Positions 42,255-51,595 of a stretch of DNA of 64,000 nt are shown piece by piece. The notes under the pieces were generated by a model that made no database searches, had not been told where the DNA came from, and saw nothing but the letters and a program-made list of their open reading frames with translations. Numbering within the stretch: the first letter of the stretch is position 1; each line of letters opens with the position of its first letter. The translations under genes were made by a program, and so were the position numbers. This stretch comes from Oceanithermus profundus DSM 14977 (GTDB taxonomy: Bacteria > Deinococcota > Deinococci > Deinococcales > Marinithermaceae), in assembly GCF_000183745.1 (NCBI RefSeq), contig NC_014761.1, positions 1,178,001 through 1,242,000 on the forward strand, written 5' to 3'.

Positions 42255-43325
42255 GTGTTCGCGCGCGTCGGCATCTTCGGTACCGGCCTGTTGGGCGGGA
42301 GCGTCGGTCTGGGGCTGCGCGAGCGCTTCCTGGCCGAGGAGGTCGTGGCCTACGACCCCGACCCGACAGCGCTGGAGGCCGCCCTCGCCCTGGGCGCGGC
42401 CGACCGCATCGAGACCCGGCTGGGGCCCTGGATCGCCGAGCTGGACCTGGGCGTCCTCGCCGCCCCCGTGGGCGCGCTCGAGGCGCTGGGACGGGAGGTC
42501 GCCCGTCACGCCGCCCCCACCACCCTCTGGACCGACGTCGGCAGCGTCAAGGCGCCGGTCGTGGCCGCGCTCGAGCCCCTGCTCCCGCGCTTCGTGGGGG
42601 GGCACCCCATGGCCGGCAGCGAGCGCGCCGGCGTGGAGAACGCCCACGCCGGCCTGCTGCAGAACGCGGCCTGGATCCTCACCCCCTCCCGGCGCACCGC
42701 CGCCGAGGACCTGAAGCAGCTCGAGCGCCTGGTCGAGGCCCTGGGGGCCTACCCCCTGCTCGTCGCCCCGGAGCTGCACGACCGGCTGGTGGCGCGGGTC
42801 TCGCACCTTCCCTACCTCCTGGCCGTGGCCCTGAACCGCATCGTGGACGCCGACCCCAACCGCGAGACCCTGATGTTCCTGGCGGCGGGGGGCTTCCGCG
42901 ACCTGACCCGCGTGGCCTCGGGGTCGCCGCGGATGAGCCGCGACATGGTCGTGGCCAACCGCGCGGCGCTGCGCGAGGCGGCGCGCGACCTCAAGGCGGT
43001 GCTCGACGAGCTCGTCGCGGTGCTCGACGAGCCGGAGCGCCTGCTCGAGCTCGCGCAGGAGGCCAAGCGGCTGCGCGACGGCCTGCCCGTGGTGCGCCGC
43101 AGCCTGCTGCCTGTCCAGCACGACCTCGTCGTCGCCGTGCCCGACCGCCCCGGGGAGCTCGCCCGGATCACCAGCGCCCTGGGCGAGGCCGGCGTCAACA
43201 TTAAGGACATTGAGGTGCTCAACGTCCGCGACGAGGGCGGGGCCATCCGCCTGGGCTTCGTCAGCGCCGAGGAGAAGCAGGCGGGACGGCGGGTGCTCGA
43301 GTCCATCGGCTACCGCACGCGCTAG
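42255..43325 (+). CDS. tyrA: Prephenate dehydrogenase with ACT domain
   Basis: 356 aa. The NAD site is GIFGTGLLGGSVG and the prephenate motif is GGHPMAGSERAGVENA. The C-terminal ACT domain (about 285-356, VAVPDRPGELARITSALGEAGVNIKDIEVLN) gives tyrosine feedback control. It makes 4-hydroxyphenylpyruvate for tyrosine. No ribosome site precedes the GTG; coupling to the aroF stop six bases upstream is likely. Confidence 0.95.
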   Translation: MFARVGIFGTGLLGGSVGLGLRERFLAEEVVAYDPDPTALEAALALGAADRIETRLGPWIAELDLGVLAAPVGALEALGREVARHAAPTTLWTDVGSVKAPVVAALEPLLPRFVGGHPMAGSERAGVENAHAGLLQNAAWILTPSRRTAAEDLKQLERLVEALGAYPLLVAPELHDRLVARVSHLPYLLAVALNRIVDADPNRETLMFLAAGGFRDLTRVASGSPRMSRDMVVANRAALREAARDLKAVLDELVAVLDEPERLLELAQEAKRLRDGLPVVRRSLLPVQHDLVVAVPDRPGELARITSALGEAGVNIKDIEVLNVRDEGGAIRLGFVSAEEKQAGRRVLESIGYRTR

Positions 43326-43331
43326 CCGCGC

Positions 43332-43337
43332 TATAAT
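43332..43337 (+). promoter_or_regulatory. -10 element TATAAT of the uspA gene
   Basis: Consensus TATAAT, 24 bases before the ATG, followed by AAAGGAGGGG as ribosome site. A -35 is not clear. Confidence 0.6.
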
Positions 43338-43361
43338 GAGAGCAAAGAAAAGGAGGGGACC

Positions 43362-43808
43362 ATGTACAAGCGCGTGCTCCTTCCCACCGACGGTTCGCCG
43401 TGCAGCGAACAGGCCCTGCGCGAGGGTTTCGAACTCGTCAAGAGCTGCGGGGCCGAGGCCACCGTGCTCTACGTGATCGAGAACCCACTGCTGACCCTGC
43501 CCATGCTTCCGGAGGGCATCCCCTACGAGGCCGACCTCTACGAAGACCTGAAGAAGGCCGCGGAGGAGGTGCTGGCTTCGGCGCGAAAGATCGCCGAGGA
43601 GGCGGGGGTCCCCGTCAACACGATCATGCACGAGGGCCAGCCGGTGCCCACGATCGTCGAGTTCGCGCGGGACTACGACCTGATCGTCATGGGCACCCAC
43701 GGGCGCGGCGGGCTGGAAAAGCTGATCCTGGGCTCGGTGACGGAGGGCGTGCTGCACCGGACCGAGACCTCGGTCTTGGTGATCCACTGCAAGCGAAAAC
43801 GCGCGTAA
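43362..43808 (+). CDS. Universal stress protein UspA family
   Basis: 148 aa. ATP-binding UspA motif GTHGRGGLEKLILGSVTEGVLHR (G2xG9xGS type), so it likely binds ATP. The N-terminus KRVLLPTDGSPCSEQALREGFEL is standard. One USP domain. The strong ribosome site and consensus -10 suggest high expression. Confidence 0.93.
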   Translation: MYKRVLLPTDGSPCSEQALREGFELVKSCGAEATVLYVIENPLLTLPMLPEGIPYEADLYEDLKKAAEEVLASARKIAEEAGVPVNTIMHEGQPVPTIVEFARDYDLIVMGTHGRGGLEKLILGSVTEGVLHRTETSVLVIHCKRKRA

Positions 43809-43826
43809 TCGGTTAGGCTGAAGGTG

Positions 43827-45104
43827 GTGAAACCGAGACTAATCCTTAGTTTTCTAATCTTTCTCGCGGGGTGGGCGCAGGCGGCCAGCTACGTGGTGCA
43901 GATCGAGGGCACCATCGACAACCCGCTGGCCGCCTACGTCGAGGACGCGCTGGTGCGCGCCGAGCGTGAGGGGGCCTCGGGCGTGGTGCTTTGGATCGAC
44001 ACCCCCGGCGGCCGGGTCGACGCCGCGATGCGCATCTCCGACGCGGTGCTGCAGACGCCGCTGCCCACCCTGGCCGTGGTCAAGAACGCCTTCTCTGCGG
44101 GGGCGCTGATCGCCCTTTCCGCGGAACAGGTGGCCATGCTGCCGGGGTCGGAGATCGGTGCGGCGCTGCCGATCGTCGTGACCCCCGTCACCGAACCCAC
44201 CGCCGCCGACCGCAAGTTCATCAGCGCCCTGAAGGGCAAGTTCCGGGCCGTCGCCGAGGCCCGCGGACGCCCCGTGGAACTCGCCGAGGCCATGGTCGAT
44301 CCCGAGATCGAGGTCGAAGGGCTGGCCGGCAAGGGCGAGCCCCTTACCCTCACGGCCGCGAAGGCCGTCGAGCTGGGCGTCGCCGACTTCGAGGCGGCCA
44401 GCCTGCGCGACGCCCTCGAGCGCGCCGGTTTCGCCGCGGAGACGGTCCTGCTGGACGTTCCCACCCGCATCGAGGTGGCGCGCTTCCTGACCAGCATGTA
44501 CGTCGCGCCCATCCTGCTCGCCCTGGGGCTGTTGGGGCTGATCGTCGAGTTCTTCACCCCCGGCTTCGGCGTGCCCGGGCTGCTCGGCCTGCTGGCGCTG
44601 GCGCTCTACTTCGCCGGCGGGGTGCTGACCGGCATGAGCGGGGTCCTGGAAGTGACGCTCTTCCTGGCGGGCATCGCGCTGCTGCTGGTGGAGATGTTCC
44701 TCATCCCCGGTTTCGGCGTCTCGGGGATCGCCGGCTTCGTCGCCATCGGGGCTTCGATCTACCTCACCTTCGGGGACCAGGCGCTGATGGTGGGCGCGAT
44801 CGCCGTGGTGACCGGGGCGGTCGGCCTCGTGCTCGTCTTCCGCTACCTGCCGCGGACGCGCGCGGCCCACGCCCTCGTCCTCGAGGGCGCGATCGGGGAG
44901 CAGGCCCCGCCGCGGGAACGCCTGGAGCCCCTGGAGGGGGCGATCGGGACCGCGATCACCGACCTGAGGCCGGCGGGCACGGCCCGCTTCGGGCAGCGCA
45001 AAGTGGACGTCGTCTCCGACGGGGAGTTCGTACCCAAGGGCTCCACCGTTCGGGTCATCTTGGTGGAAGGCGCACGCGTCGTCGTGCGCAAGGAGGAGGG
45101 ATAA
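43827..45104 (+). CDS. NfeD-type membrane serine protease
   Basis: 425 aa from the second of two GTG codons. TAGGCT (43814-43819) lies 7 bases before GTG 43827, the usual distance. The signal peptide is LILSFLIFLAGWAQA. The ClpP-like domain has IDTPGGRVDAAMRISDA and KNAFSAGALIAL (catalytic Ser). Four or more membrane segments (about 215-340) follow, then an NfeD OB-fold (IGTAITDLRPAGTARFGQRKVDVVSDG). It works beside flotillin-like FloA in membrane microdomains. Confidence 0.93.
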   Translation: MKPRLILSFLIFLAGWAQAASYVVQIEGTIDNPLAAYVEDALVRAEREGASGVVLWIDTPGGRVDAAMRISDAVLQTPLPTLAVVKNAFSAGALIALSAEQVAMLPGSEIGAALPIVVTPVTEPTAADRKFISALKGKFRAVAEARGRPVELAEAMVDPEIEVEGLAGKGEPLTLTAAKAVELGVADFEAASLRDALERAGFAAETVLLDVPTRIEVARFLTSMYVAPILLALGLLGLIVEFFTPGFGVPGLLGLLALALYFAGGVLTGMSGVLEVTLFLAGIALLLVEMFLIPGFGVSGIAGFVAIGASIYLTFGDQALMVGAIAVVTGAVGLVLVFRYLPRTRAAHALVLEGAIGEQAPPRERLEPLEGAIGTAITDLRPAGTARFGQRKVDVVSDGEFVPKGSTVRVILVEGARVVVRKEEG

Positions 45105-45107
45105 CGC

Positions 45108-46082
45108 ATGGACATAGGGTTCTTGATCGTAGCCGGGCTGGTTCTCATCGGACTTTTCATCTTGTTCTCCATCGTCCCCGTCGGCCTTTGGATCCAGGCC
45201 TGGGCCTCGGGGGTGCGGGTGCCGCTGACCACGCTGATCGGGATGCGGCTCAGACGCATCCCGCCGGCGCGGATCATCTACCCGTTGATCAACGCCACCA
45301 AGGCGGGCATCCCCGTGGAGCTCAACAAGCTCGAGTCCCACTTCCTCGCTGGCGGTAACGTCGACCGGGTGGTCAACGCCCTGATCGCCGCCCAGAAGGC
45401 GGGCATCAACCTGACCTTCGACCGCGCCGCGGCGATCGACCTGGCGGGCCGCGACGTGCTCGAGGCGGTGCAGGTCTCGGTCAACCCCAAGGTGATCCAG
45501 ACGCCGATGGTCGCGGCGGTGGCCAAGGACGGCATCCAGTTGCTCGCCACCGCCCGCATCACCGTGCGCGCCAACATCGACCGCCTCGTCGGCGGCGCCG
45601 GCGAGGAAACGATCATCGCCCGCGTCGGCGAGGGCATCGTCACCACCATCGGTTCGGCCGGCAGCCACAAGGAGGTGCTCGAAAACCCGGACATGATCTC
45701 CAAGACCGTCCTGGAAAAGGGGCTGGACTCGGGCACCGCCTTCGAGATCCTCTCGGTCGACATCGCCGACGTGGACGTGGGCAAGAACATCGGCGCCCAG
45801 TTGCAGATCGACCAGGCCGAAGCCGACAAGAAGATCGCCCAGGCCAAGGCCGAGGAGCGCCGCGCCATGGCCGTGGCCGCCGAGCAGGAGATGCGCGCCA
45901 AGGTCGAGGAGATGCGCGCCAAGCTGGTCGAGGCCCAGGCCGCGGTGCCCATGGCCCTGGCCGAGGCCCTCAAGAAGGGCAACCTCGGGGTGATGGACTA
46001 CTACACCCTCAAGAACATCGAGGCCGACACCGACATGCGCGAGTCGCTCAGCAAGGCCGCGGGCGAAGAGGACGAACGCTAG
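45108..46082 (+). CDS. floA: Flotillin-like protein FloA
   Basis: 324 aa. An N-terminal membrane hairpin ([20 protein letters not shown]) is followed by a SPFH/band-7-like domain ([44 protein letters not shown]) and an Ala/Glu-rich coiled coil (about 235-285). FloA scaffolds functional membrane microdomains. It starts 3 bases after nfeD, as in many bacteria. Confidence 0.95.
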   Translation: MDIGFLIVAGLVLIGLFILFSIVPVGLWIQAWASGVRVPLTTLIGMRLRRIPPARIIYPLINATKAGIPVELNKLESHFLAGGNVDRVVNALIAAQKAGINLTFDRAAAIDLAGRDVLEAVQVSVNPKVIQTPMVAAVAKDGIQLLATARITVRANIDRLVGGAGEETIIARVGEGIVTTIGSAGSHKEVLENPDMISKTVLEKGLDSGTAFEILSVDIADVDVGKNIGAQLQIDQAEADKKIAQAKAEERRAMAVAAEQEMRAKVEEMRAKLVEAQAAVPMALAEALKKGNLGVMDYYTLKNIEADTDMRESLSKAAGEEDER

Positions 46083-46085
46083 CCG

Positions 46086-46613
46086 ATGAAGATCGACGAC
46101 CTGATCGGGATCCTCTTCCTGCTCTTCTTCATCGTGGGGCCGGCGCTGCGCGGCTTGTTGAAGCCGCGTGAGCCGCTCGTCGAGGTGGAGCTGCCCCCCG
46201 AGATCGAAGAGATGATGCGCGAGCGCGCCCCGCGCCCGCAGGAACCGCCGCAGGCGGCCCGACCGAAGCCGGCGCAGGCCCAGACGAAGCCCGCGGCGAG
46301 CAGCCCGCCCGCCGCCTCGGCCGCTCCGGCCGCGGCCACACCCGGAGGCGGCTCATTGCAGACCGCCGAGGGCCACGCGGCGGGTTCGCGTTCGCGCCAG
46401 CGCATCGAAGAGGCCCAGCGCGACGCCTCGGACATGGCCGCGGAAGAGCACGCCGCCTTCGCGCTGACCCGCGCCCACAAGATGAAGCACGCCGGGCTGC
46501 CCCTGCACCCGCGGGGGATCGTGCACGGCATGCTCTGGCACGAGGTGCTCGGCGAGCCCGCGAGCCGGCGGCTGCGCCGCGTTCGCACCCGGAGGAGGAA
46601 GCTGCTAAGCTGA
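46086..46613 (+). CDS. Membrane-anchored protein with Pro/Ala-rich linker
   Basis: 175 aa. One N-terminal helix (DLIGILFLLFFIVGPALRGLL), then a Pro/Ala/Gln-rich low-complexity linker (about 50-100), then a basic C-terminus with the motif LHPRGIVHGMLWHEVLGEPASRR. The composition suggests a disordered tether holding a short binding motif near the membrane. It sits between floA and phoH on the same transcript. Family not recognised. Confidence 0.7.
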   Translation: MKIDDLIGILFLLFFIVGPALRGLLKPREPLVEVELPPEIEEMMRERAPRPQEPPQAARPKPAQAQTKPAASSPPAASAAPAAATPGGGSLQTAEGHAAGSRSRQRIEEAQRDASDMAAEEHAAFALTRAHKMKHAGLPLHPRGIVHGMLWHEVLGEPASRRLRRVRTRRRKLLS

Positions 46614-46621
46614 GTAAACGG

Positions 46622-47647
46622 ATGGAAACGAACGACACCCCCAGGGAACGCGCGGAAACGAGCACCAGCATCTTCGTGCGCTCCCCTGACGAAGCCATGG
46701 CGCTCTTCGGGAGCCGGGACCGCTGGCTCAAGGTGCTGCGCCAGCGGCTCGGCGCCAAGATCGTGGCCCGGGACCAGCAGATCCGCATCAGCGGCGAGGA
46801 GGAGGAGGTGCGGGTCGCCGAAGCGGTGCTCCGCGACCTGCTCACGCTGCTGCGCCAGGGCGCGGAGATCGACGAGACCGTGCTCGAGCAGACGCTGGCC
46901 CTCGCCGAGCGCGGCCGCCGCCTTCCCGAGGAGACCGAGACCCGGCTGGGTGGCTTCCGCCTGCCCGGCCGGCTGCGCCCCAAGACGCCCGGACAGGCGC
47001 GCTACGTCGAGGCCATCGCCACCAGCGACATCATCTTCGGCATCGGCCCCGCCGGCACCGGCAAGACCTACCTGGCCGTGGCCATGGCCGTGGCGGCGCT
47101 GAAGGCCAAAAAGGTTAAGCGCATCATCCTCACCCGCCCCGCGGTCGAAGCGGGCGAGCGCCTGGGCTTCTTGCCCGGCGACATCCAGGCCAAGGTGGAC
47201 CCCTACCTGCGCCCGCTCTACGACGCCCTCTTCGAGATGATCGACGCCGAGCGTTTCGACCAGTACCTGGCCTCGGGCATCATCGAGGTGGCGCCGCTCG
47301 CCTTCATGCGCGGCCGCACCCTCAACGACGCCTTCATCATCCTCGACGAGGCGCAGAACGCCACCGCCGAGCAGATGAAGATGTTCCTGACGCGGATGGG
47401 GTTCAACTCCAAGGTCGTGGTCACCGGCGACGTCACCCAGATCGACCTGCCCGCGAGCAAGCACAGCGGCCTGCTCGCGGCGCAGAAGATCCTGCAGGGC
47501 ATCGAGGGCATCCGCTTCATCTACTTCAAGGAGTCGGACGTCGTCCGCCACCCGCTGGTGGCGCGGATCATCAAGGCCTACGAGCAGGCCGAACTGAAGA
47601 AGCAGGCCGAGGCCGAAGCCGCACGCGAAGACCGTGGCGAGGGTTGA
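46622..47647 (+). CDS. PhoH family ATPase
   Basis: 341 aa. The N-terminal KH-like part (about 15-80) is followed by the PhoH domain: Walker [10 protein letters not shown] (about 142), [18 protein letters not shown], Walker [12 protein letters not shown] and [12 protein letters not shown]. PhoH proteins are RNA-associated ATPases, often encoded with ybeY, as here (14-base overlap). TAAGCT lies 10 bases before the ATG, too far for the usual leaderless start. Confidence 0.95.
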   Translation: METNDTPRERAETSTSIFVRSPDEAMALFGSRDRWLKVLRQRLGAKIVARDQQIRISGEEEEVRVAEAVLRDLLTLLRQGAEIDETVLEQTLALAERGRRLPEETETRLGGFRLPGRLRPKTPGQARYVEAIATSDIIFGIGPAGTGKTYLAVAMAVAALKAKKVKRIILTRPAVEAGERLGFLPGDIQAKVDPYLRPLYDALFEMIDAERFDQYLASGIIEVAPLAFMRGRTLNDAFIILDEAQNATAEQMKMFLTRMGFNSKVVVTGDVTQIDLPASKHSGLLAAQKILQGIEGIRFIYFKESDVVRHPLVARIIKAYEQAELKKQAEAEAAREDRGEG

Positions 47648-48059
47648 GGTCGTCCCGCAGAAACGCCCGCCGCGCGGGCTGCGGCCGCGGCTGCGCCGGG
47701 CTTTGCAGCGGCTGATGGACGAACTCGAGCTCGGGGATCGCGAGGTCACGGTCATCCTCTGCTCCGACCGCAGGATCCGCGAACTCAAGCGGGCCCACTG
47801 GGGCGAAGACGCCGCCACCGACGTGCTCAGCTTTCCCACCTACGAACCCGGCGACCCCTTCCTGCCCCCGCACCTGGGCGACGTCTGGATCAGCCTCGAC
47901 ACCGCCCAGCGGCAGGCGCGCGAACAGGGGCACGCGCTCGAGGACGAGGTGCTCACCCTCGCGGCCCACGGCCTTTGGCACCTGCTGGGGCACGACCACA
48001 CCACGGAGGAGGCATGGCGCGGATTCCGGAACGTCCAGCGCAGGATCCTCGAGCTCTGA
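47634..48059 (+). CDS. ybeY: Endoribonuclease YbeY
   Basis: 141 aa from GTG 47634. Three zinc-binding His in [13 protein letters not shown] are the family signature, with [12 protein letters not shown] upstream. YbeY matures 16S rRNA 3' ends and takes part in 70S quality control. It overlaps phoH upstream and dgkA downstream. Confidence 0.95.
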   Translation: MARVEVVPQKRPPRGLRPRLRRALQRLMDELELGDREVTVILCSDRRIRELKRAHWGEDAATDVLSFPTYEPGDPFLPPHLGDVWISLDTAQRQAREQGHALEDEVLTLAAHGLWHLLGHDHTTEEAWRGFRNVQRRILEL

Positions 48060-48424
48060 AGGGGGTCCTGCGCTCGTTCGGCTTCGCCTGGCAAGGGCTC
48101 GCCTACGCCTGGCGCAGCCAGCGCAACTTTCGCATCGAGGTCTACCTGGCGGCGCTGGCCCTGGTCCTGGCGCTGGCGCTGGGCGTGGCGCTCGTTCCGG
48201 TCCTGCTCCTGGTGCTCGTGGTGCTGACCCTCGAGCTGATGAACACGGCGCTCGAGGCCGTGGTGGACCTCACCAGCCCCAGCGAACACCCGCTCGCCAA
48301 GGCCGCCAAGGACACCTCCGCGGCCGCGGTGCTGGTGGCCAGCCTGATCGCCCTCGTCGTCGGCGCCGGGCTCTTTCTACCGGCCATCGCCGAAAAACTG
48401 CGTACGTATGGTAAAATCCCTTAA
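48014..48424 (+). CDS. dgkA: Diacylglycerol kinase, DgkA-type
   Basis: 136 aa. GFAWQGLAYAWRSQRNFRIEVYLA and LTLELMNTALEAVVDLTS are the family motifs (E-x-M-N-T-A-x-E-x-x-x-D), followed by KAAKDTSAAAVLVASLIALVVG. Three membrane helices. It phosphorylates undecaprenol or diacylglycerol. ATG 48014 has GGAGGAGG just before. It overlaps ybeY by 46 bases. Confidence 0.94.
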   Translation: MARIPERPAQDPRALKGVLRSFGFAWQGLAYAWRSQRNFRIEVYLAALALVLALALGVALVPVLLLVLVVLTLELMNTALEAVVDLTSPSEHPLAKAAKDTSAAAVLVASLIALVVGAGLFLPAIAEKLRTYGKIP

Positions 48425-48429
48425 GCACT

Positions 48430-49800
48430 ATGGATCGACCTCCCAGTCGTAGCCTTCGCCTGCTGGCCCTCCCCCTGCTGCTCTCAACCGCGCTCGCCCA
48501 AAGTCCGGTCACGGAGGCCGCGTTCGCCTACCCCTGGATGGACGCCGCCCTGCTCGTCGTCCTCTTCGCGCTCTCGGGCTTCTTCTCCGCCGCGGAGACG
48601 GCGATCACCACCCTCTGGCCCTGGAAGGTGCGGGAGCTGGCCGAGCGCGAGGGCGCCGGCAGCCCCTTCGCGCTCTTGCAGCGCGACATCACCCGCTTTT
48701 TGACCACGATCCTGGTGGGCAACAACCTGGTCAACATCGCCGCCACCGCCCTGGTCACCGACCTGGCCACCCGCGCCTGGGGATCCACCGGGGTGGCCTA
48801 CGCGACGGGGCTGATGACGTTCCTGATCCTCTTCTTCGGCGAGATCACCCCCAAGTCGATCGCGGTGCACAACGCCGACCGGCTCGCGCGCTTCTTCGTG
48901 CGTCCCATCTACTGGCTGTCGGTGCTCCTCTACCCCATCGGCCGCTTCTTCACCTGGATCTCGGCCCTGATCCTGCGCGCGCTGGGGCTCGAGCCGCGCC
49001 AGCAGCCGCTCGTGACCGAGGACGAGCTCAAGCTCATCCTCTCCGGGGCCGAGGCCAGCGGCGCCATCGAAGAGGCCGAAGAGGACATGATTCAGAACGT
49101 CCTCGAGCTCGAGGAGACCCAGGTCCGCGAGATCATGGTGCCCCGGGTCGACATCGTGGCCATCGAGCACACGGCCAGCCTGCGCGAGTTCGTGCGGCTC
49201 GAGCGCGAGCACCGCTACTCCCGCATCCCCGTCTACCAGGAGAGCATCGATCAGATCGTCGGCATCGCCTACGCCAAGGACCTGCTCAACTACCTCGAGA
49301 CCCCGGACCTGCTCGACCAGCTCACCGTCATGAGCCTGGCCCAGGACCCCTTCTTCGTCCCCGAGTCCATGCCCGTCTGGAACCTGCTCCTCGAGATCCG
49401 CCGGCGCAAGGTGCACATGGCCATCGTGGTGGACGAGTTCGGCGGTACCGCCGGGCTGGTGACCCTCGAGGACATCATCGAGGAGATCGTCGGCGAGATC
49501 TACGACGAGACCGACGTCGAGGAGGAGCAACCCATCCAGGTGCAGGCCGACGGCAGCTTCCTCATTGACGCCCAGACCCCGCTCGACGACGTCTCCGAAG
49601 CCCTCGGGGTGGTCCTGCCCGAAGGCGAGTACGAGACGCTTTCGGGCTACCTCTACGAAACCTTCGGCTACATCCCCAAGGTCGGCGAGGAGCACACCTA
49701 CGACGGCTACCGCTTCATCGTCGAAGCGGCCGACGAGCGCAAGATCGAACGCGTACGCGCCGTGCCCGTGGTCGCCCCCGCGACCCGCGAGGCCGATTGA
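48430..49800 (+). CDS. CorC/HlyC-family (CNNM-type) membrane protein
   Basis: 456 aa. Signal-like N-terminus, then a DUF21/CNNM membrane domain (about 35-185, FSAAETAITTLWPWKVRE, GNNLVNIAATAL, FFGEITPKSIA), a CBS pair (about 220-345, IMVPRVDIVAIE, DEFGGTAGLVTLEDIIEEIVGEI) and the CorC_HlyC domain. Members are linked to Mg/Co transport. 'Hemolysin' is a historic name. Confidence 0.93.
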   Translation: MDRPPSRSLRLLALPLLLSTALAQSPVTEAAFAYPWMDAALLVVLFALSGFFSAAETAITTLWPWKVRELAEREGAGSPFALLQRDITRFLTTILVGNNLVNIAATALVTDLATRAWGSTGVAYATGLMTFLILFFGEITPKSIAVHNADRLARFFVRPIYWLSVLLYPIGRFFTWISALILRALGLEPRQQPLVTEDELKLILSGAEASGAIEEAEEDMIQNVLELEETQVREIMVPRVDIVAIEHTASLREFVRLEREHRYSRIPVYQESIDQIVGIAYAKDLLNYLETPDLLDQLTVMSLAQDPFFVPESMPVWNLLLEIRRRKVHMAIVVDEFGGTAGLVTLEDIIEEIVGEIYDETDVEEEQPIQVQADGSFLIDAQTPLDDVSEALGVVLPEGEYETLSGYLYETFGYIPKVGEEHTYDGYRFIVEAADERKIERVRAVPVVAPATREAD

Positions 49801-49809
49801 GGAGGTCCC

Positions 49810-50208
49810 GTGCCCACCCGTGAAGAGATCGTCGTCCTGGCCCAGACCGCGCTGGCGCACGCCTACGCGCCCTACTCGAAGTTTCCGGTGAGCGCCGTGG
49901 TGGTCGCGAAAAGCGGCCGCAGCTACGTCGGGGTCAACGTCGAGAACGGCGCCTACCCGCTCTCCCGCTGCGCCGAGCAGATCGCCGTGGGCGCGATGGT
50001 CGCCGCCGGCGATCGCGAGATCCGCGAGGTCCTCGTCCTCTCGACCTCCGGCGAACCCGCGACCCCCTGCGGCGCCTGCCGCCAGATCCTCTCCGAGTTC
50101 GCCGACGGGGAGACCCCCGTCGTCTGCCGCAACACCGCGGGAAAGGAGCTGCGCTTCAAGCTGGGCGAGCTGCTGCCCGCGGCGTTTCGCCTCGAAGACG
50201 CGCGGTGA
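49810..50208 (+). CDS. cdd: Cytidine deaminase
   Basis: 132 aa, the homotetrameric type. SRCAEQIAVGA (Cys and catalytic Glu) and PCGACRQIL (two Cys) bind one zinc. It turns cytidine/deoxycytidine to uridine for pyrimidine salvage. GTG start with GAGGAGG. In many genomes era follows this cluster; here a convergent methyltransferase does, overlapping by 53 bases. Confidence 0.95.
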   Translation: MPTREEIVVLAQTALAHAYAPYSKFPVSAVVVAKSGRSYVGVNVENGAYPLSRCAEQIAVGAMVAAGDREIREVLVLSTSGEPATPCGACRQILSEFADGETPVVCRNTAGKELRFKLGELLPAAFRLEDAR

Positions 50209-50764
50209 GCACGTAACGCCCGCGCCGTTCCCGGTAGTCCCCTTCGAACCCCAGCGAGCGCAAGGCGCGAAGCAACGCTTCGGGCGGGAAGAAGCGCGCG
50301 GGCTCCCCCAACAGCCGCTCGCCCCAGTAGACCCAGCGGCCGACGCCCCGCTGCGGGTCGAACTCGTAGATCCACAGGAGGCCGCCCGGCTTGAGCACCC
50401 GGGCGACCTCCCCCAGCGCCGCCTGCGGGTCCTGGAAGTGGTGCAGCGCCTCCCCGACCAGGACCGCGTCCATCTCCGCGTCCGCGAAGGGGAGCGCCTC
50501 CGCGCGCGCGACGACGACCTCCGCCTGCTCCGGGGCGTGGCGCAGCATGCCCCGGGCGGGGTCGGCGATCACCAGCCTCAGATCGGGGCGGGCGCCCAGC
50601 GCGGCGCGCGCGAGGACCCCCGTCCCTCCGCCCAGGTCGAGCACCCGTGCGCCCGGAGGCAACCCTTCCAGGGCGCGGGCGAGCAGCGGCCAGGCCCAGT
50701 CCGGGTAGGTGCGGTGCCCCCAGCGCGCGAAGACGCGGCCCAGCAGGTCGAAGGGAATGCCCAC
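50156..50764 (-). CDS. SAM-dependent methyltransferase (UbiE-like)
   Basis: 202 aa. Motif I RVLDLGGGTGVLARAAL, then VVVARAEALPFADAEMDAVLVGEALHHFQDP and ARVLKPGGLLWIYEF are the class I methyltransferase 11 pattern. Substrate unknown. GTG start 3 bases after the LEA gene stop, without a ribosome site of its own. It is the last gene of the minus-strand operon. Confidence 0.88.
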   Translation of the reverse strand: MGIPFDLLGRVFARWGHRTYPDWAWPLLARALEGLPPGARVLDLGGGTGVLARAALGARPDLRLVIADPARGMLRHAPEQAEVVVARAEALPFADAEMDAVLVGEALHHFQDPQAALGEVARVLKPGGLLWIYEFDPQRGVGRWVYWGERLLGEPARFFPPEALLRALRSLGFEGDYRERRGRYVLTARLRGETPRAAARPA

Positions 50765-50767
50765 CCG

Positions 50768-51595
50768 CTAACGCACCCTCCCCGCGAAGGCCACGTCCAG
50801 GAGCGTCTGCCACACCCCCGGCACCTCGGCGCGTACCGCACCCGAGAGCTCGACCGGCAGCCCCGTCACCAGCGCGGCCGCCGCTCCGGGAACTCTGGCC
50901 AGGTCCACGCGGAAGGCCAGCACCCCCGAACCCGACTGGCGGGGACGGAGCGGCACGTCGAGCACGGCCTCGGCTACGGTGTTCCCGCCGATGACCAGGC
51001 CCAGCGGTCCGCGCAGGTAGAAGCCGATGGGGTTGGGGTTGGTGACCTGGAAGCCCACCACGACCTCCAGGGTGGCGTCGCGGATCCGCAGCCGGCTCTG
51101 GGCGGGGTCGATCGTGAACCGGGGCAGCGCGAAGCGCAGGTCCACCCGCACGTTCTCGTCGAGCAGGGTGAAGGGCCCCAGGTCGAGGGGAACGGGGCCC
51201 GCCTGCACGCGTACCCGACCGTCCACGCGCAGGCGCACGGCCTCGCCGCCGAGCAGCTTGCCCACCCCTTCGGCGCTCTCGGCCAGCGGCACGGTGAGGC
51301 GAGTCTCCACCACCTCGAACCCCGCCGGGGGCAGCGTCACCGCAGGGAGGTCGAAGGGCAGGCGCGCCCGGTCGAAGGTGAGGGCCAGCTGGCTTTCCAG
51401 CAGCGGAAGTTCGAACGCATTGGGGTTCGTAAGGCGCAAGCGCAAGGCAAAGCGCGCCTCGCCGCTGAACGGGTCGACGCTGATCAGGTCGAACCCTTCC
51501 ACCCGGGCCTGCGGCGGTTCGGGCTTCTTCACGCCGGGGACGCACGCGGCGAGCACGAGGGCCAGAACCGCCAGCAACGCTACCGTCTTCCTCAC
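50768..51595 (-). CDS. Lipoprotein with two LEA/WHy-type domains
   Basis: 275 aa from GTG 51595. Lipobox LVLAAC. Two LEA-2-like (water stress/hypersensitive response) domains are visible through ALRLRLTNPNAFELPL (about 50-66) and VGFQVTNPNPIGFYL (about 180-194), each followed by beta strands. Such proteins may protect membranes from drying or heat. The GTG overlaps the stop of the upstream aldolase gene. Confidence 0.85.
   Translation of the reverse strand: MRKTVALLAVLALVLAACVPGVKKPEPPQARVEGFDLISVDPFSGEARFALRLRLTNPNAFELPLLESQLALTFDRARLPFDLPAVTLPPAGFEVVETRLTVPLAESAEGVGKLLGGEAVRLRVDGRVRVQAGPVPLDLGPFTLLDENVRVDLRFALPRFTIDPAQSRLRIRDATLEVVVGFQVTNPNPIGFYLRGPLGLVIGGNTVAEAVLDVPLRPRQSGSGVLAFRVDLARVPGAAAALVTGLPVELSGAVRAEVPGVWQTLLDVAFAGRVR

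Noticed and set aside
39831-43787. 1318-codon minus-strand frame across hydrolase, thioesterase, aroF and tyrA
   Set aside because: Only the first-listed part, up to the GTG at 40601, is coding; the remainder is antisense to well-defined genes.
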